Assembly: GCA_900770895.1 (NCBI GenBank)
Contig: CAAGMF010000118.1
Span: forward strand, 1 to 15,159
Length of the DNA: 15,159 nucleotides
Source of the DNA: an uncultured Mitsuokella sp.
GTDB taxonomy: Bacteria; Bacillota; Negativicutes; Selenomonadales; Selenomonadaceae
Reading direction: 5' to 3'
Made by a program: the position numbers and the translations under genes
In this document: one piece after another, positions 5,685-12,963 of the stretch
Numbering within the stretch: the stretch's first letter is position 1
How the letters are laid out: each line of letters starts with the position of its first letter
The notes under the pieces: generated by a model
Databases searched by the model: none
Told to the model about the DNA's origin: nothing
The model's input: the letters and a program-made list of their open reading frames with translations, nothing else

Positions 5685-7010
5685 ATGAATACCACCGAAC
5701 AGCTGCTGACGCGTCCCTATGCCGCGATCGATCAGAAAATGCACCTGCTGCTGAAAACGGGGCAGCTCCTCATGGAGAGCGGCGCCGACTCCGACCGCAC
5801 GGTGCGCGACATGATGCGCACTGCTGACTTCCTCGGCATACCGCATGAGCGCATCCACATGCACGTCATGTACACGACGCTCATGCTGAATATAAACGAC
5901 GACCAGCACACCTACACCGAATTCCGCAAGGTCACGAAGCATGGCGTCAACATGACCACGCTCTCGGCCATCAGCAAGCTGACCTGGCGCGCCCTGCGCA
6001 AGCAGTACACGCTCGAGGACTTCGAGCGCCAGCTCGACCACATCGCCGCTCAGCCACGGGCCTACACATTCTGGCAGACAGCCATCGGCGCCGGGGCCGC
6101 CTGTGGCGGCTTCTGCAAGCTGTTTGGCGGCTCATGGCTGGACTTCCTGCTCACCGCCATCTGTGCCATCATCGGCTTCAGTGTGCGGCGCCTCTGCCAG
6201 CGCTACGGCTTCAACGCCTATGCCTGCATCGCGATCACCGCCTTTGCCGCCACACTGGCTGCCTGGGCCACTCAGTTCGCCACCGGCGACCTGCACTGGT
6301 ATCCGCTCATCGCCTGTGCCCTGTTCCTCGTGCCGGGCATCCCGCTCATCAACGCTGTCGACGACCTGCTGAACGGCTTCATCATGGCCGGCATGACGCG
6401 CGCCACGCACACGCTGCTCATCGTCGGCAGCATGACATTCGGCATCGTCACGGCCATACGCATCGCCGGCGTCAGCGACTTCACGAGCGTGAGCCTGAGC
6501 CCTGACACGATCTATCTGTCGCAGGTCATCGCCGCTGCCATCTCGGCCATGGGCTTCTCCATCATATTCAACCTGCCCCGCCGCCTGCTGCCCGTCGTCG
6601 CCGTCGGCGGCATCATCACCGTGCTCCTGCGCAACTTCGCCGTACTCGAATGCGGGCTCTCGCAGACTGCCGGCTCGTTCCTCGGCGCCGCTGTCGTCGG
6701 CCTGCTCGCACTGAAAGCCATCCACTGGTTCCACACGCCGAACATCATCCTGACCATACCATCAGCCATCCCGATGATACCGGGCGTACTGCTCTACCGC
6801 CTGCTGTTCGCGCTCATAAACATCGACAGCCTGGGCGCCGATGCCCTGCTCGCCGGCCTGCGCAGCGGCGTCAATGCCGTCACGATCATCATCGGCATCG
6901 CCGTCGGCGTCGCCATACCGAACATATTCATCCACCGCTACATCGCCGACCGCAAGCAGCGCGCCGTAGACACCCTGCTCGAGCAGCGCAATGACGACGG
7001 CGTGGACTGA
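5685..7010 (+). CDS. Threonine/serine exporter family protein, fused ThrE (DUF1212 plus DUF3815 halves)
   Basis: A 441-residue inner-membrane protein. Residues 1-125 are the soluble DUF1212 part (LLMESGADSDRTVRDMMR, then ADFLGIPHERIHMHV), followed by about ten transmembrane helices. The repeated PG motifs of the ThrE family appear in both halves: FLVPGIPLINAVDDLLNG (214-231) in the first and IPSAIPMIPGVLLYR (358-372) in the second. Many Firmicutes encode the two halves as separate genes; here they are one chain, as in the Corynebacterium ThrE threonine/serine exporter. It is expected to export small amino acids by the proton gradient, though substrates of family members other than ThrE are mostly untested. 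GGAGGG lies 4-5 bases before the ATG. It is monocistronic, with its own promoter and a downstream hairpin. Confidence 0.9.
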   Translation: MNTTEQLLTRPYAAIDQKMHLLLKTGQLLMESGADSDRTVRDMMRTADFLGIPHERIHMHVMYTTLMLNINDDQHTYTEFRKVTKHGVNMTTLSAISKLTWRALRKQYTLEDFERQLDHIAAQPRAYTFWQTAIGAGAACGGFCKLFGGSWLDFLLTAICAIIGFSVRRLCQRYGFNAYACIAITAFAATLAAWATQFATGDLHWYPLIACALFLVPGIPLINAVDDLLNGFIMAGMTRATHTLLIVGSMTFGIVTAIRIAGVSDFTSVSLSPDTIYLSQVIAAAISAMGFSIIFNLPRRLLPVVAVGGIITVLLRNFAVLECGLSQTAGSFLGAAVVGLLALKAIHWFHTPNIILTIPSAIPMIPGVLLYRLLFALINIDSLGADALLAGLRSGVNAVTIIIGIAVGVAIPNIFIHRYIADRKQRAVDTLLEQRNDDGVD

Positions 7011-7036
7011 CCTCCGGCTCCAGCCTTGCATCGCAA

Positions 7037-7078
7037 AACATCCCCGCCACTTCGCTTTCGCGTCGTGGCGGGGATGTT
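7037..7078. terminator. Strong hairpin terminator between the exporter gene and nudC
   Basis: AACATCCCCGCCAC (7037-7050) and GTGGCGGGGATGTT (7065-7078) are perfect 14-base arms around a 14-base loop. On the minus strand the stem is followed by a short T-run (TTTT), on the plus strand by GCTTTC. It lies between convergent genes and probably stops both; the fit to an intrinsic terminator is better for the minus-strand nudC transcript. Confidence 0.8.
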
Positions 7079-7105
7079 GCTTTCATCCGGATATTTTCTT
7101 CTTTC

Positions 7106-7939
7106 TCACTTCGGCTCCTTGCCTGCCTTGAAAACCATCATCATCTCATGCGTGAGACTGAAGTCGTCGGGCTGGCCCTCGATCTCCTCACGCCGGACCC
7201 AGATGCCCTCCTTCAGCTCGTCCTCCTCGAGATGGATGGTCGTGTCACCATCAACGTCGCAGTAGAAGCCCATGAGGATGTCGCGGGCACTGCCCCAGGG
7301 CTGCGACTTGTAGTAGCGGAGATTCTTGACGCGCAGGCCGACCTCCTCCATGACCTCTCGGGCCACGCACTCCTCAAGCGTCTCGCCGATCTCGGTAAAG
7401 CCTGCGATGAGCGCATAGAAGCTCATCTTGCGATTGGCATACTTCGTCAGCAGGAGCCTGTCGCCATCCGTGACGCCGACGATGATGGCCGGCACGAGCT
7501 GCGGATAGATGATGCGGCCACACTTCGGGCATCGTAGTGCCCGCTCCATCTCGTCTTGTTCCGTCGGCGCGCCGCAGCGCCCGCAGAAGCGGTTGTCCTG
7601 ATACCAGCCGGCCAGATGGTACGCCGTGTAGGCGATGTACATGAAGGTATGCGACCCGCTCATATGCTGACGCAGGTCGCGCAGCGAGAGATAGCGATAC
7701 GTAGCGTTCTCCGTGATAGGCGTGAACGAGAGGTAGAAGTCCTTTTCATCGACAGCGAACAGGAAGCAGCAGTCCTCTGCCTCCGGCAGCTCGCTATAGT
7801 ATGGGAAGCGCCAGCCGTCATCATCAATCCGCGTGAGCAGCTTGCCGTCCTGCACACAGATGACGACGTCCGCAGCACTGACCTGCTTGTCTGGCTGCCA
7901 TTCGTTGTAGAGGTGATGTGGAGAAATATCTTGTATCAT
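7106..7939 (-). CDS. nudC: NADH pyrophosphatase (NudC-type Nudix hydrolase)
   Basis: A 277-residue protein with the NudC layout. An N-terminal domain (about 1-115) leads to a four-Cys zinc ribbon (C119, C122, C137, C140; CGRCG and CPKCG), then the Nudix domain with its box at residues 180-202: G180, the REVMEEVG core (R194, E195, E198, E199) and L202. Ten residues on comes SQPW (212-215), the start of the NudC signature, but it continues GSARDILMGF instead of the usual PFPxSLMxGF. NudC enzymes cleave NADH to NMNH and AMP, and can remove NAD caps from RNA 5' ends in E. coli. AGGAG lies about 11 bases before the ATG, slightly far. A parS site lies 40 bases upstream. The altered signature leaves substrate preference open. 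Confidence 0.9.
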   Translation of the reverse strand: MIQDISPHHLYNEWQPDKQVSAADVVICVQDGKLLTRIDDDGWRFPYYSELPEAEDCCFLFAVDEKDFYLSFTPITENATYRYLSLRDLRQHMSGSHTFMYIAYTAYHLAGWYQDNRFCGRCGAPTEQDEMERALRCPKCGRIIYPQLVPAIIVGVTDGDRLLLTKYANRKMSFYALIAGFTEIGETLEECVAREVMEEVGLRVKNLRYYKSQPWGSARDILMGFYCDVDGDTTIHLEEDELKEGIWVRREEIEGQPDDFSLTHEMMMVFKAGKEPK

Positions 7940-7978
7940 ATCTGCTGTCTCTCCTTAGAAATCAAGCGTGTCTTTGAT

Positions 7979-7994
7979 TGTTTCACGTGAAACA
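7979..7994. promoter_or_regulatory. parS: parS site 1 (ParB binding site)
   Basis: TGTTTCACGTGAAACA, a perfect 16-bp palindrome matching the bacterial parS consensus TGTTNCACGTGAAACA. It lies in the 77-base gap between the AlbA_2/ATPase gene and nudC, about 2.3 kb from the parB stop, and may overlap the nudC promoter region. Confidence 0.95.
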
Positions 7995-8016
7995 TTGATC
8001 TGCAAAAGTTGCTGTC

Positions 8017-9462
8017 TTAATCGGCGATGTATTTCTGCCTGCGGCTGCGCGGTCGGTCAGGATCTGTCTCGCGCAATTGTCCCGACTCGAGCAGCGGGCG
8101 TATGTAGCGACTCATGACGTACGGTAACGTTTTTACGCCCAAGAAATCTGCTATCTGCTGTTTTGTCCTCGCGGTATGACAGAATTCCAACAGAGTATTT
8201 TCATTTTTAATCGTAGTATCCAGTTCGGTCCGCGCATTTTTCTCTGCTTTGCGAAAAACCACAACGAATGTCCCGCGCTGGTCATTCAGCTCTACCGGCG
8301 GCAGCCCGGCCTCGTGCATGGCTCGTTGCATAGTTGGAATGCCGGAATAGCGATTCTCAGTGATGCCCAGCACCTCGAGGGCACTAGCCAATACTGGATT
8401 TCTCGTGTCCGGTTGCGCATGTCCGAGCTCATCAACGCTAAGACGCCCATATATGCCTCCGGGACTGGCAATCTCGAGTCGGTCTTCATAGATGCGTATG
8501 CAAATAGGCATCCCCTCGGTGTGAATGCTATAGTCGCGATGTACCAAGGCATTGATTACAGCTTCGCGCAGGGCAGTCACGGGATAGTCAGCAATCTCCT
8601 CATGGCGGCCGTTCTCCTTATTGATGACTGTTTTCTTCTTCATGTTCTTCCAGATAAACTGCATGGCTCCCTGCAGCATCTGGGGTATCGTTCCCTCGAT
8701 GCGCTGGTTGTCGAGGAAACGGGCTCCATCGTCTGCCTCACTCCCCATGACTGTGCCGGGTACAACGACAGCCGTAATGCAAAGCTGTGGGAAAAATACC
8801 TGCGGATAGAGTCCGAACAACATGTTTGCAGCCAATGTTACTTTGCCATCACGCAATATACTGAGCAGCTCGATCATCCGATCCTCCGGCAGGGCTGCTA
8901 TATTAGGTTTGCCCTGTTTTATCTTGCTCAGATACTCATTTAGTGACACTTCACTGAGGTCTTTTATATTTTCCCGGGGCACCGTACGCACCTCGTCCTG
9001 GTACTTCTTGCGGAAAGCCTCATAGCTGTATATCTCATACTCCGTCATACTAGCGTCACTGTCGCCCACGCGGATGAATGACCCTTTCAATCGGCCACGT
9101 CCCCTGTAGTAGCATGGCCTGTCTGCCATATCGATGCCAGGAATCTCTGCCGCAACAAAGTTCCGCCCATCCTGCTGGGCCACCGTAATGACTGGCCGTA
9201 CTTGTGGCTCCATCTGAAGACACTGTGCATGTAGCTGCTTCTGGAGATCCTGAGCATCATACACTCCACAAGGATCATAGTCATGCTCCTCATCCACACC
9301 AAAAACGATGATACCGCCATTATCCTGATTCGAGAAACTTGACAAGGTATCATACAGATGCTTCGGACAGCCCTGTCTGGCTGCTTTCAACTCCAGATTT
9401 TGCGTTTCGCATTTCATATTTTGTATTTCATTTAATAAATTTAACAAATCAGTAGCAGTCAT
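8017..9462 (-). CDS. AlbA_2 (Schlafen-type) / GHKL-ATPase / winged-helix protein (COG2865 type)
   Basis: A 481-residue protein. Residues 17-145 form an AlbA_2 domain (KCETQNLELKAAR, LYDTLSSFSNQDNGGIIVFG, GSFIRVGDSDASMT). A GHKL-type ATP-binding domain follows, with an N-box-like REAVINALVHRDYS (299-312, E300 and N304), the strand IRIYEDRLEIASPGG (322-336) and RNPVLASAL (354-362). The C-terminus (about 420-475) is a winged helix (TKQQIADFLGVKTLPYVMSR). Such proteins are annotated as putative transcriptional regulators or helicases; some relatives occur in defence islands, but the role here is unknown. ATG at 9462 is preferred because GGAG lies 12 bases before it and relatives start this way; an ATG at 9474 has GGAG directly adjacent. 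GC content is lower than its neighbours (31, 27 and 23 GC per 60 in three sampled lines against 40 in one exporter line), suggesting acquisition. Confidence 0.88.
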   Translation of the reverse strand: MTATDLLNLLNEIQNMKCETQNLELKAARQGCPKHLYDTLSSFSNQDNGGIIVFGVDEEHDYDPCGVYDAQDLQKQLHAQCLQMEPQVRPVITVAQQDGRNFVAAEIPGIDMADRPCYYRGRGRLKGSFIRVGDSDASMTEYEIYSYEAFRKKYQDEVRTVPRENIKDLSEVSLNEYLSKIKQGKPNIAALPEDRMIELLSILRDGKVTLAANMLFGLYPQVFFPQLCITAVVVPGTVMGSEADDGARFLDNQRIEGTIPQMLQGAMQFIWKNMKKKTVINKENGRHEEIADYPVTALREAVINALVHRDYSIHTEGMPICIRIYEDRLEIASPGGIYGRLSVDELGHAQPDTRNPVLASALEVLGITENRYSGIPTMQRAMHEAGLPPVELNDQRGTFVVVFRKAEKNARTELDTTIKNENTLLEFCHTARTKQQIADFLGVKTLPYVMSRYIRPLLESGQLRETDPDRPRSRRQKYIAD

Positions 9463-9573
9463 TTCACTTTTCATCTCCAGTATTTAACGTTAAGTGTATA
9501 ATATTTCATATTTTATCCATATTTTTCACTTTGTCTTTTATATGTTTTACTTTTTAGCCGTTGATTTCACTTT

Positions 9574-9602
9574 ATTTTATCTTTAGTTATACAAACTGTC
9601 AA
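9574..9602 (-). promoter_or_regulatory. Sigma-A promoter of the AlbA_2/ATPase gene
   Basis: On the reverse strand TTGACA (9597-9602), 17-base spacer, TAAAAT (9574-9579): full -35 and five of six at -10. The leader of roughly 105 bases is very AT-rich and contains repeated AAAGTGAAA elements and a TTAACGTTAA palindrome. Confidence 0.72.
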
Positions 9603-9633
9603 CAAAAATAACTACAGGCGTATCGACGGACCT

Positions 9634-9679
9634 AAAAAAAACGATAATGCTGCGTAAAATATCACGCTGCATTATCGTT
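9634..9679 (-). terminator. Intrinsic terminator of the parA-parB-DUF4446 operon
   Basis: Arms ACGATAATGCTGCGT (9641-9655) and ACGCTGCATTATCGT (9664-9678) pair over 15 bases with one mismatch and an 8-base loop. On the minus strand the stem is followed by eight T residues. It lies 29 bases after the DUF4446 stop and before the promoter of the AlbA_2 gene, so the two units are transcribed separately. Confidence 0.92.
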
Positions 9680-9707
9680 CATCGCTCTAGGTATGAAAGG
9701 CTTTTCC

Positions 9708-10211
9708 TTACTGCTGCTCGGCGTCGGCCAGGGCCTGCTTTTCCTCGTCAGTCAACATGTACTGCGACTGGCCGTCCTTTATGGGCTTTACATAGCTGCG
9801 CGAATCCTCGCGGCCGAAGATGCTCGACAGCACCACGCCGTCATTGTGCGAGTCGAGCAGTGCCACGGCATAGCTCAGATCGCTGCCCATATCATCGAAA
9901 GCGCGGAAGCGCACGACGCCGACGCGCGTGATGGCCTGCTTCAGCAGGGTATCCTGCCGCTCGGCCTCTGCCCGTATCTCGGCATTTTCCTGCTGGACAC
10001 GCCGTACCTCGTCGATATGACCGATGAGCATGCGCTCGAGGTTCCCGTTGTCGACGCCCGTCATCATCTTGCGGTAGCGTTTTTTCAAATAACGCAGATT
10101 CAGGTAAAGATTCAATATGATTGCATACATGACGATGACGAGCACGCCAAGCACGCCCACAATGATTATCGTGTTCTCCATTACCAACTTATTGATCTGC
10201 TGTACATCCAA
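9708..10211 (-). CDS. DUF4446 family single-pass membrane protein downstream of parB
   Basis: A 167-residue protein with one transmembrane helix (about residues 14-36, IIIVGVLGVLVIVMYAII), a basic stretch (RYLKKRYRKMM), a predicted coiled coil (about 57-95, rich in E, R, Q) and the DUF4446 core VRFRAFDDMGSDLSYAVALL then SSIFGREDSRSYVKPI (residues 100-144). DUF4446 genes are commonly found beside parB in Firmicutes, with no established function; a link between partition and the membrane is only a guess. The start is taken as TTG at 10211 (TTG GAT GTA CAG), with AAGGGAG about 10 bases upstream; the first ATG in frame is ten codons later and lacks a good ribosome site. It follows parB by 62 bases, with a parS site in between, and ends at a strong terminator. 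Confidence 0.87.
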   Translation of the reverse strand: MDVQQINKLVMENTIIIVGVLGVLVIVMYAIILNLYLNLRYLKKRYRKMMTGVDNGNLERMLIGHIDEVRRVQQENAEIRAEAERQDTLLKQAITRVGVVRFRAFDDMGSDLSYAVALLDSHNDGVVLSSIFGREDSRSYVKPIKDGQSQYMLTDEEKQALADAEQQ

Positions 10212-10243
10212 AATATATCGTCTCCCTTTCCCTGTCGACCTTA

Positions 10244-10259
10244 TGTTTCACGTGCAACA
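10244..10259. promoter_or_regulatory. parS: parS site 2, between parB and the DUF4446 gene
   Basis: TGTTTCACGTGCAACA; on the reverse strand TGTTGCACGTGAAACA, which fits the consensus TGTTNCACGTGAAACA at the variable position. It is the only one of the four that is not a perfect palindrome. It lies inside the operon, in the short gap after parB. Confidence 0.9.
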
Positions 10260-10273
10260 TTATTCGCCCTGTT

Positions 10274-11233
10274 TTAAACCGTCAATTTTTCCCCCTGGCT
10301 GAACTTGCGCAGTGCCTCCAGTTTTTTCTGGGTGACGGATTGGCGCTGCTCGGTTATCATGCCTAAGATGCGCTCGAGGTCATCGTCCGAATAATATTCG
10401 ATCTCGATGCGGCTCTTCTTCTTGCCCGGGCGGATATGCACCGCTGTACCGAGCAGCTGTGTCAGGCGCTCAGCAGCGTCGCGTACGAACACATCGGGTT
10501 CCGGCTGTTTCTTCGCCTGCTGTTTTTCATGCAGCAGCTCCGGATCCGCCTGTAGCCGGCGCACGAGTTCCTCCGACTGACGGGCTGACAGCTCATGTTC
10601 CTCGATGTACTCGGCTGCCTCCCGCTGCCGCTCGAAGCTATCCAGCGCCAAAAGCGGCTTGGCCTGGCCCATGGTCAGCGTGCCACTGGCCAGATAGTCC
10701 TGGATTTCCGGCGCCAGACGCAGCAGCCGCAGGAAATTCGCGATATGCGAGCGGCTGCGGCCTACCCGGCTGGCCAGCTCCTCCTGTTTCAGCGAGAACT
10801 TCTCCATCAGGCTCTCGTAGGCTCTGGCCTCCTCGATCGGATTCAGGTCCTCACGCTGCAGGTTCTCTATGAGCGCTACCTCACTCGTCTCGGCATCGTT
10901 GTACTCGCGCACGAGTGCCGGCACCTTCGCGAGCCCGGCCTGACGGGCCGCCCGCAGCCGGCGCTCGCCAGCGATCAATTCATAGGTCTGATGTCCGTCT
11001 TTGAGCGGCAGGGCCCGTACCAGCACGGGCTGGATGATACCGTAGCGCTTCACCGACTCCGTCAGATCTGACAGCGCCGCCTCATCGAACTCCTGCCGCG
11101 GCTGGTAGCGGTTCATCTGAATGTCGGCGATGGCGATATCCTGTACCTGATCACGGCTGCCGTTAGCCGGCGCCGTATTGCGGAACAAGGCGTTCAAGCC
11201 TTTGCCGCCCAGTCCTCCATGTTTACTGGCCAC
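10274..11233 (-). CDS. parB: Chromosome partitioning protein ParB (Spo0J-type CTPase)
   Basis: A 319-residue ParB. The N-terminal ParB/Srx-type domain includes the CTP-binding GERRLRAA (89-96) and ENLQREDLNPIEEA (123-136). The central helix-turn-helix region (about 148-172, KQEELASRVGRSRSHIANFLR) reads parS. The C-terminal dimerisation domain (about 250-319) holds KKKSRIEIEYYSDDDLERIL. ParB loads at parS as a CTP-dependent clamp, spreads on nearby DNA and, with ParA and SMC, organises and segregates the origin region. The start is GTG at 11233 (GTG GCC AGT AAA), with GGGAGGTG upstream inside the end of parA, so the two genes overlap by 11 bases and are probably translationally coupled. Four parS sites occur within 2.4 kb of the gene, which fits. 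Confidence 0.97.
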   Translation of the reverse strand: MASKHGGLGGKGLNALFRNTAPANGSRDQVQDIAIADIQMNRYQPRQEFDEAALSDLTESVKRYGIIQPVLVRALPLKDGHQTYELIAGERRLRAARQAGLAKVPALVREYNDAETSEVALIENLQREDLNPIEEARAYESLMEKFSLKQEELASRVGRSRSHIANFLRLLRLAPEIQDYLASGTLTMGQAKPLLALDSFERQREAAEYIEEHELSARQSEELVRRLQADPELLHEKQQAKKQPEPDVFVRDAAERLTQLLGTAVHIRPGKKKSRIEIEYYSDDDLERILGMITEQRQSVTQKKLEALRKFSQGEKLTV

Positions 11234-12002
11234 GCTTCAGCACCTCCCTGGCTAGCTGCCGATATACCTCGGCACCCTTGGACTTGCTTTCATAATATAT
11301 GATGGGCTGGCCATACGATGGTGCCTCACTGAGGCGCACCGTCCGCGGTATCATCGTATCGTACAGCGCGTCACCGAAATTCTCGCGGACCCTTGCGACG
11401 ACATCGGCGCCGAGGCGCGTACGCGAGTCATACATCGTCATCACGATACCCTCGACGGCGAGATCCGGATTCAGACCGTCCCGCACGAGCTCGATCGTAT
11501 CCATGAGCTGGGACACGCCCTCGAGTGCATAGAACTCGCACTGTATCGGCATGAGCACCGACCGGGCCGCCGTCAGGCCGTTCAGCGTCAGCAGCCCCAG
11601 CGAGGGCGGACAATCGATGATGATGAAATCATAATCCTGCTCCACCTCGGCCAGCGCTTTCTTGAGCCGGGTCTCACGGGCTATGGCTGACACGAGCTCC
11701 ACCTCGGCTCCCGCGAGCTGGATGTTGGCTGGCAGGACGTCCACCGCGAATTCGGTATGCACGAGCACCTGCCGGGCCGGCACTTTATCGATCAGCACAT
11801 CATAGACGGACTGCTCCAGCGCTCCCTTGTCGATGCCGAAGCCGCTCGTCGCATTCCCCTGCGGATCGCAATCAACCAGCAGTACCCTGCGCCCCGGGCC
11901 TCCCTGTTCGCGTGGCTCTGCCAGGCAGGCAGCCAGACTGACCGCTGTCGTGGTCTTACCCACACCGCCTTTTTGATTAGCTACCGCGATTATTTTTGCC
12001 AC
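11223..12002 (-). CDS. parA: Chromosome partitioning ATPase ParA (Soj-type)
   Basis: A 259-residue ParA/MinD-family ATPase. It has the deviant Walker A KGGVGKTT (11-18), the switch-I Asp D44 (LLVDCDPQGNATSG), Walker B IIIDCPPS (127-134), and the Soj-type TVRLSEAPSYGQPII (221-235). It is a chromosomal, short-form ParA without an N-terminal DNA-binding domain. ATP-bound dimers bind DNA nonspecifically and are released by ParB, moving origins apart. A short Gly/Arg-rich insertion (EPREQGGPGRR, 29-39) precedes the second strand, where many Soj proteins have a tight turn. The start is GTG at 12002, with AAGGGTGA about 5 bases upstream. It leads the parA-parB-DUF4446 operon and is divergent from the methionine synthase activation gene across a 252-base gap containing a parS site. 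Confidence 0.96.
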   Translation of the reverse strand: MAKIIAVANQKGGVGKTTTAVSLAACLAEPREQGGPGRRVLLVDCDPQGNATSGFGIDKGALEQSVYDVLIDKVPARQVLVHTEFAVDVLPANIQLAGAEVELVSAIARETRLKKALAEVEQDYDFIIIDCPPSLGLLTLNGLTAARSVLMPIQCEFYALEGVSQLMDTIELVRDGLNPDLAVEGIVMTMYDSRTRLGADVVARVRENFGDALYDTMIPRTVRLSEAPSYGQPIIYYESKSKGAEVYRQLAREVLKRGQ

Positions 12003-12070
12003 ATTCTCACCCTTTCCGCTGTTCCGTCACATATTCATCCACCTTCATGGCACAAATGTTACAGCACAGC

Positions 12071-12099
12071 TTGTGTTTATCGGCTATAATAAGTATAAT
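12071..12099 (+). promoter_or_regulatory. Possible promoter for the methionine synthase activation gene
   Basis: TTGTGT (12071-12076), 17 bases, then TATAAT (12094-12099) on the plus strand. The -10 is consensus, the -35 only three of six. It would give a leader of about 150 bases carrying the inverted repeats at 12109-12166 and the parS site. No convincing -35/-10 pair was found for parA on the other strand, although AT-rich -10-like sequences are present. Confidence 0.35.
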
Positions 12100-12108
12100 T
12101 GTTACATT

Positions 12109-12166
12109 GAGACCTTTCGTCTCGCCGCTCAGCCGTATACCTTCCTATATAATAATATAAACGGCT
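12109..12166. repeat. Inverted repeats in the parA / activation-gene divergent region
   Basis: A small hairpin GAGAC (12109-12113) / GTCTC (12119-12123) is followed by AGCCGT (12131-12136) / ACGGCT (12161-12166), which encloses TATAT (12146-12150) / ATATA (12155-12159). Nested arms of this kind could be operator sites or leader structure. No known riboswitch is recognised. Confidence 0.45.
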
Positions 12167-12178
12167 CTAAATTACCAT

Positions 12179-12194
12179 TGTTTCACGTGAAACA
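12179..12194. promoter_or_regulatory. parS: parS site 3, upstream of parA
   Basis: TGTTTCACGTGAAACA, perfect palindrome. It lies between divergent parA and the activation-domain gene, 60 bases before the ATG of the latter. Confidence 0.95.
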
Positions 12195-12254
12195 TTTCAA
12201 TTTTTTTCTGGTCGCTATGCGCGCCTAGATCAGGACACAATCAAGGTGATACCT

Positions 12255-12932
12255 ATGCCTATATACAATCCGGCTCTGCCCTCCATCGATCCGAAAGAAA
12301 CACGCCGCTATGCAGGCCTCGCACGTGCTGAGAATTTCTCTGAGCAGCTTATCATCGACGCCTGCGAAGATGCACGCCTGCTGGCCGAACCACGCGGCTG
12401 CTACGAGATCTACGATTACGACTGTGAAAAGCAGCTCGTCATGGCCGAGGCGCCCTGCCAGATTCGCGGGGAAAAAATAGGCGCCCATCTGCAGGGCTGC
12501 GACAAGGTCATCGTCCTGGCTGTCACCGTAGGAGCTGGCATCGAGAACGAGTCGAGTGCCTGCTTCCAGCGCGGCGAATACAGTCACGGCCAGCTCCTGG
12601 ATGCTGCAGCTACGACAGCAGTGGAGCAACTGGCAGACTCGCTGGAGGATCTGCTGCGCCCCCGGGCCGCCGCGCAGAGCTACAGCATGCGCTGGCGCTT
12701 TTCGCCCGGCTATGGCGACTGGCCGCTCGAGCAGCAGCCGGAACTGCTGCGTCTGACAGGAGCCGGGCGCATCGGTGTCCACCTGACGGATTCACTCATG
12801 CTGGATCCGCAGAAAAGCGTGACGGCCATCATCGGCCTCTACCACGACACGCCTCAGGCCGCATCTGCCCCCCACACAAAAGCCGGCTGCGCCAGCTGCA
12901 ACAAACTCGACTGCCCCTCACGCCAAGTGTGA
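12255..12932 (+). CDS. Separate methionine synthase reactivation (AdoMet-binding) domain protein
   Basis: A 225-residue protein resembling the C-terminal activation domain of cobalamin-dependent methionine synthase. Its signature RFSPGYGDWPLEQQ (148-161) matches the AdoMet-binding RxSxGYGDxP motif. KVIVLAVTVGAGIENE (84-99) is another conserved part, and the tail has GCASCNKLDCPSR (211-223), a CxxCxxxxC arrangement seen in stand-alone forms from Firmicutes. In E. coli MetH this domain is fused and supports reductive methylation of inactive cob(II)alamin; stand-alone versions, such as Thermotoga TM0269, are known where MetH lacks it. ATG at 12255 is chosen over an upstream GTG because AAGGTGA lies about 5 bases before it. 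The metH gene follows 144 bases downstream on the same strand, which supports the assignment. Confidence 0.9.
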   Translation: MPIYNPALPSIDPKETRRYAGLARAENFSEQLIIDACEDARLLAEPRGCYEIYDYDCEKQLVMAEAPCQIRGEKIGAHLQGCDKVIVLAVTVGAGIENESSACFQRGEYSHGQLLDAAATTAVEQLADSLEDLLRPRAAAQSYSMRWRFSPGYGDWPLEQQPELLRLTGAGRIGVHLTDSLMLDPQKSVTAIIGLYHDTPQAASAPHTKAGCASCNKLDCPSRQV

Positions 12933-12942
12933 GTGTTAGCGA

Positions 12943-12958
12943 TGTTTCACGTGAAACA
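12943..12958. promoter_or_regulatory. parS: parS site 4, between the activation gene and metH
   Basis: TGTTTCACGTGAAACA, perfect, and extended to an 18-bp palindrome (ATG...CAT). It lies 10 bases after the stop of the activation-domain gene. Confidence 0.95.
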
Positions 12959-12963
12959 TTCCT

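Noticed and set aside
7960..7979. AATCAA/TTGATT small inverted repeat beside parS site 1
   Set aside because: Six-base AT-rich arms in an AT-rich gap, overlapping parS by one base; too weak to call.
12003..12254. Search for an oriC (DnaA boxes) in the parA upstream region
   Set aside because: The region has AT-rich stretches, but I saw no cluster of TTATNCACA sequences, so an origin call is not supported.
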